Assembly: GCA_029245865.1 (NCBI GenBank)
Contig: JAQWOM010000037.1
Span: 29,655 to 93,654 of the forward strand
Source of the DNA: Planctomycetota bacterium
GTDB taxonomy: Bacteria; Planctomycetota; B15-G4
Direction of reading: 5' to 3'
DNA: 64,000 bases
Numbering within the stretch: position 1 is the stretch's first letter; the number at the start of each line of letters is the position of its first letter. Below, in pieces: positions 60,733 through 64,000 of the stretch. Position numbers and translations under genes: made by a program. The notes beneath the pieces were generated by a model. That model was not told the origin of the DNA. It did no database searches and saw only the letters and a list, made by a program, of their open reading frames with translations.

Positions 60733-62067
60733 GTGCCTTTCTACTCAACTTTGCTTGCTGTTGTCGCTCTGAGCGGCTCCGCTCTCTGCTCTGACTTCAC
60801 GATCCCGGCCGGCTACAACTTCGAAACCTCGCTGGCCGCCGGACCCGTTGTGGGCGTTTTGAATGATGGACGCCTCCTGGTCTCGACCGGATTTTTTGGC
60901 GCCGATGAAATCTCCGTCGTCGAGGCCGATGGCTCTCACGCGCTCTTCGCGACTGGATTCGGGTCGCTGGCCGGAGTCGCCCAATCGCCCGTGACAGGCG
61001 ACATCCTCGTCGGCGACTCTCTCTTCACACCCTCACTGACCGTGCTCCGAGACATCGACGGCAACGGAGACGCGCTGGGAGCAGGGGAAAAAAGCCCCTT
61101 TGCGGTTCAACCGGGCCTGCTCCCCGAAGGTCTGGCCCCACTGCCCTTTTCGCTCTCGTTCCAACCGGGCACAGACAATCTCTTCATGACCGGCTCCACC
61201 CCTTTTGACCCCATGGTTCCAACGGTCGGTGTGGTGTCGAGGTTTTCCGCCGGAGTCGAGACAACCTTTGCCACCGGCCTCGGCTATCCGGCCGGCATGG
61301 TCTGGGATGGAGAAGATCTCTACGTCGCAGACCTGAACGCCTCCACATTTGTCGGGCGCATCTTGACCCTGACAGACGCCAACAGGGATGGCGATGCACG
61401 CGATGCGGGCGAAGCGGTCGAGTTCGCGTCAGGACTCAGTGGCGCCAATGGACTGGTGCGTGCAGCGGACGGTTCGTTCTACCTGTCCGGCGTGTTCGAT
61501 GTGCTTGAAGGCGGCGACTTCAGTGGCTGCATTGCCCGAATTCTTCCCGACGCGAACGGCGATGGTGTGCATGACGGATTCACCGAGGCATACATCGACG
61601 GCTTTGCGTTCACGGGGGCCCTGACTCTGATCGAAGGTCCCGAGGGCTTCACCCCTGGCGCGGGGGGTGACGGCCAGCTTTACATCGGCGACTTCTCTGC
61701 ACCTGCGGGCGATCGGATCCTCACTTCGGCCCCCCATGCGGCCACCCATGTGCTGGGCGAGGTCGCGAACAACTCGACCTTTCAGATCATGGTGTCCGGC
61801 GAGATCGGAGCCACCGCATTCAGCATCATTTCCCTGGACACCTCGACCACGACGATCGCAGGAATCGGCGACCTCTGCCTCGGCTTCCAGGGTGCCTTCA
61901 AAGTCTTCGCCCCCCAGACCATCGGCCCGACTCGTTCCGTGACTCAGAAGATTGACGTGCGCGATGAACCCGCGCTGATCGGTCTCGAAGTCGCCATCCA
62001 GGGCATCGTGCTCGAGGATGGGCGCTACGGACTGGGCAACTCACTCCATTTTGTCGTCAGCCCCTGA
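60733..62067 (+). CDS. Secreted beta-propeller-like protein under B12 riboswitch control
   Basis: A 444-residue exported protein starting at GTG 60733 (weak GGAA upstream), with a signal peptide to about residue 21 (TLLAVVALSGSALCS). It is built of repeated strands and turns like NHL/SMP-30 or YVTN propellers: GVLNDGRLLVSTGFFG, GVAQSPVTGDILVGDS, GMVWDGEDLYVADLN, GLVRAADGSFYLSGV and GDGQLYIGDFSA. At least three acidic loops resemble calcium sites (DIDGNGDALGAGE, DANRDGDARDAGE, DANGDGVHDGF). No lipobox. Under the riboswitch it is expected to be made when cobalamin is scarce. In Bacteroides the propeller lipoprotein BtuG captures B12; similarity here is by architecture and regulation only. Confidence 0.78.
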   Translation: MPFYSTLLAVVALSGSALCSDFTIPAGYNFETSLAAGPVVGVLNDGRLLVSTGFFGADEISVVEADGSHALFATGFGSLAGVAQSPVTGDILVGDSLFTPSLTVLRDIDGNGDALGAGEKSPFAVQPGLLPEGLAPLPFSLSFQPGTDNLFMTGSTPFDPMVPTVGVVSRFSAGVETTFATGLGYPAGMVWDGEDLYVADLNASTFVGRILTLTDANRDGDARDAGEAVEFASGLSGANGLVRAADGSFYLSGVFDVLEGGDFSGCIARILPDANGDGVHDGFTEAYIDGFAFTGALTLIEGPEGFTPGAGGDGQLYIGDFSAPAGDRILTSAPHAATHVLGEVANNSTFQIMVSGEIGATAFSIISLDTSTTTIAGIGDLCLGFQGAFKVFAPQTIGPTRSVTQKIDVRDEPALIGLEVAIQGIVLEDGRYGLGNSLHFVVSP

Positions 62068-62095
62068 TGACCCACGACACGTTCGAGATTCGAAG

Positions 62096-63124
62096 ATGAA
62101 ACCGAGTCAACTCACCGCATCGCTGCTCGCCGGGGGCCTTCTCGTCGCTTTCGCGGCATTCAGCACCCCCTATGCGGTCACGGTGCCGACCCTGCTCCCA
62201 GGCCCGCACAGCACGGGCGATTTCTTGGCCATGACAGGCTCACCAGAAGGCGAGGGTCTCTATGTCGCCTCAAACGATGTCTATCAACTCGGTGTAGGCG
62301 GACAGGTTGTCCTCGAACTGGGGGCCACAGCATCTGACGCGGCCGGGACGGATCTCATCATCTACGAGAACCCTTTCCTGCTGATCGGCGCCACGAACTA
62401 TGAATCCTGGGCCGAAGTGCTCACCGTCGAGGTCTCAACGAACAGCTTTGACTGGGCCGCCTTCCCAACCAGCTACAGCGGCAGCCCGGGCCCCTTCGGC
62501 CTGTTCGAGGGATTGCCCATGCACCACTACCGCGGCTTCGCGGGTGTCTCTCCCTTTGCGGCCAATCCCGCCGAGGGCTATGACCCGGCCGATGTGGTGG
62601 CCAGTGGCGGCGACGTCTTCGATTTTGCAGACCTGGCAGATGACCCGCTCGTTCTCATGGGACTCGTCGACCTCCAAGACATTCGCTTCGTGCGTCTCAC
62701 GGATGTGGTCTCTGGCACGTCGCAAGACAGTGCGGGCAACACCGTCTGGGATTGTGGTGATGCCAACTTTTCCTGCGCAGACATCGATGCCGTGTTTGTG
62801 AAAAACAGTTCCGAGATTGCGACAAACGGTCGACCATGGGTTGAACTCAGCATGGAGGAGTTTCCAGGCGGCACCTACATGGTGCTCGAGCTCGGTGACC
62901 CGGATGGTCTCTGGGAGATCGTCCCGTTCCTCACGGCCAGCGCGAATGGTGTCCCGGGCGACTTCTACAACCTTCTTCAGTACTTCGTGATCCTCGAGCT
63001 AGACGACACGCACGCACGTCTGGCCGCGGGCCCCGTCATCCCGCAACTGCCAGCGACCCAGTTCCGCGTGACAGCAACGGACGGCACCGGACAGAAGGGT
63101 GGCGACGCCATCTACTTTCCTTGA
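62096..63124 (+). CDS. Secreted surface protein, second gene of the B12-riboswitch transcript
   Basis: A 342-residue exported protein (signal peptide to about residue 25, AGGLLVAFAAFSTPYA) beginning 28 bp after the propeller gene, so in the same transcript. The first half has GGQVVLELGATASDAAGTDL, IIYENPFLL, and EVLTVEVSTNSFDWAAF. That order recalls surface proteins found near btuB in Bacteroidota (pattern GGSxxLxFx, DFxVFExxF, VSxDGxxW). A Cys pair lies in WDCGDANFSCADID (about 218-231). The last 70 residues are a separate small domain. Role unknown; by context perhaps corrinoid binding or its release at the surface. Confidence 0.72.
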   Translation: MKPSQLTASLLAGGLLVAFAAFSTPYAVTVPTLLPGPHSTGDFLAMTGSPEGEGLYVASNDVYQLGVGGQVVLELGATASDAAGTDLIIYENPFLLIGATNYESWAEVLTVEVSTNSFDWAAFPTSYSGSPGPFGLFEGLPMHHYRGFAGVSPFAANPAEGYDPADVVASGGDVFDFADLADDPLVLMGLVDLQDIRFVRLTDVVSGTSQDSAGNTVWDCGDANFSCADIDAVFVKNSSEIATNGRPWVELSMEEFPGGTYMVLELGDPDGLWEIVPFLTASANGVPGDFYNLLQYFVILELDDTHARLAAGPVIPQLPATQFRVTATDGTGQKGGDAIYFP

Positions 63125-63199
63125 CGAAAACGAGGTCAGAGGCCTCAATTCGCCTCATCATTCGGCAAGTGAGGTGGTCAGAGATACCATGAGAGTGAC

Positions 63200-63979
63200 A
63201 TGGACAAGGGTCACTCGGAATCATCGCGGCGGGATCCCGCCCAACTCGAGACGCTCTTCCAGCAGGGAGGGCAGGTCTTACTGGCCTCCATGTGCGAGTC
63301 GTTCCTTGAGCGAAGCGGTCAGCGTCTTGCGGCGTTGAGTGCCTCCACCGATCCGGCCGCCATGGCGCGGATCTGCCACGACCTCAAGACCAGTTGCCGC
63401 ATCGTGGGCGCGCGCCACCTCGCGCAACTCTGCGAAACTCTGGAATATGCCACCGAGAACGGAAGCCCTCCGCCTGCGGGAGCCGTGCAGGAGTTGAACG
63501 AAGAGTATCTGCAAGTGCGGGACTGGCTCGAGGAAAGGCTGCGAAGCCCCGCGGCCACGGCGCCGGAAGAAGACGCTTCGGATCGCCCCGAGGACACCAA
63601 CAAGCAACCTGTCATCGCCCTCGTCGAAGACAACCCGGACAACCGCCTCTTGATGTCCGTGATCCTGGGTCAGACCTACGGCATCACCGAATACACCTCG
63701 GGCGAGAAGGCACTCCAAGGCATCTCGAACTCTTTGCCCGACTTGGTCCTTCTGGATGTTTCGCTCCCCGGGATGGATGGCCTGGACGTGCTCAAGGCTC
63801 TTCGTGAGGACGAAGCCCTGGTGAAATTGCCGGTGGTGGCGCTCACAGCCCATGCGATGCATGGCGATCGGGAACGCTTTCTGGAGGCGGGTTTCGACGA
63901 GTACATCTCGAAGCCCATCGTCGATGAACAGCTCATCTTCGACATCATCGACGGCCTGCTCGGTCGCTCGGAGCAGTGA
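63200..63979 (+). CDS. Hpt-receiver signalling protein
   Basis: A 259-residue cytoplasmic phosphorelay protein. The N-terminal Hpt domain (about 15-112) has the phospho-acceptor His60 in ICHDLKTSCRIVGARHLA. After an acidic linker (about 118-135), the receiver domain (137-255) shows the acidic pair VEDNPDN, Asp186 in LVLLDVSLPG, Thr in VALTAHAM and Lys238 in YISKPI. No output domain is present, so it relays to another protein. It starts 75 bp after the surface protein gene; a GAGAG motif precedes ATG 63200. Whether it belongs to the riboswitch transcript is unclear. Confidence 0.88.
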   Translation: MDKGHSESSRRDPAQLETLFQQGGQVLLASMCESFLERSGQRLAALSASTDPAAMARICHDLKTSCRIVGARHLAQLCETLEYATENGSPPPAGAVQELNEEYLQVRDWLEERLRSPAATAPEEDASDRPEDTNKQPVIALVEDNPDNRLLMSVILGQTYGITEYTSGEKALQGISNSLPDLVLLDVSLPGMDGLDVLKALREDEALVKLPVVALTAHAMHGDRERFLEAGFDEYISKPIVDEQLIFDIIDGLLGRSEQ

Positions 63980-64000
63980 CCACAAACAACGGCTTTCAGG

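Noticed and set aside
1-64000. Prophage, insertion sequences, integrases, tRNA or rRNA genes
   Set aside because: I looked for transposase and integrase motifs, terminal repeats and tRNA-like cloverleaf sequence and saw none; a tRNA scan was not run.

Overview
The window reads as a contiguous piece of chromosome from a Gram-negative bacterium. It carries outer-membrane efflux, Pqi-type lipid transport, lipoboxes and Tat export. An ECF sigma factor encoded head to tail with a transmembrane Ser/Thr kinase, two MoxR/Bat operons, many large secreted proteins and a BY-kinase-like ATPase suggest a marine-type Planctomycetota or a close relative. That assignment is inference, since no rRNA gene is present. 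I saw no tRNA, rRNA, CRISPR, insertion sequence or prophage.

Layout. 1-5.5 kb: a truncated zinc-ribbon SDR, a YbhN-like flippase, a selenoprotein gene read through an in-frame TGA, a trans-3-hydroxy-L-proline dehydratase, a 1-Cys peroxiredoxin, a glycine-zipper lipoprotein and a K+ channel. 5.7-11.6 kb: a complete RND efflux operon. 11.7-15.4 kb: tandem DUF3332 lipoproteins and the sigma/kinase pair. 15.4-20.3 kb: a hypothetical gene and a pqiA-pqiA-pqiB-pqiC operon. 20.3-23.8 kb: two secreted or lipid-anchored proteins. 23.8-31.5 kb: housekeeping genes (cinA, ychF, tatC, comB, a BRCT-like membrane protein, coaE, rho). 31.5-49.5 kb: two paralogous MoxR/DUF58/Bat operons, transcribed divergently away from a central secreted LRxDG-repeat protein. 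49.6-52.5 kb: an OmpR/histidine-kinase pair and a 2-Cys peroxiredoxin. 52.5-60 kb: recG, a three-gene cassette of unknown function (FGE-fold protein, small membrane protein, duplicated acidic protein), and an acyl-CoA dehydrogenase coupled to a P-loop ATPase. 60-64 kb: a cobalamin riboswitch leading two secreted proteins (beta-propeller and surface protein), then an Hpt-receiver protein.

The most notable items are: (1) a selenoprotein of the SelW/SelT/SelH (Rdx) type with a CxxU motif and a SECIS-like hairpin, which ordinary gene callers would miss; (2) a B12 riboswitch in front of a secreted beta-propeller/surface-protein pair, recalling BtuG-type cobalamin capture but with no transporter beside it; (3) duplicated divergent Bat operons, one with a BatB-BatC fusion whose von Willebrand A domain has lost its metal-site motif and which carries a 42-bp Gln/Glu minisatellite. 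Start sites were chosen from Shine-Dalgarno sequences, overlaps and family length, and differ from the longest possible ORF in many cases. All functions are assigned by reading; no searches were run.
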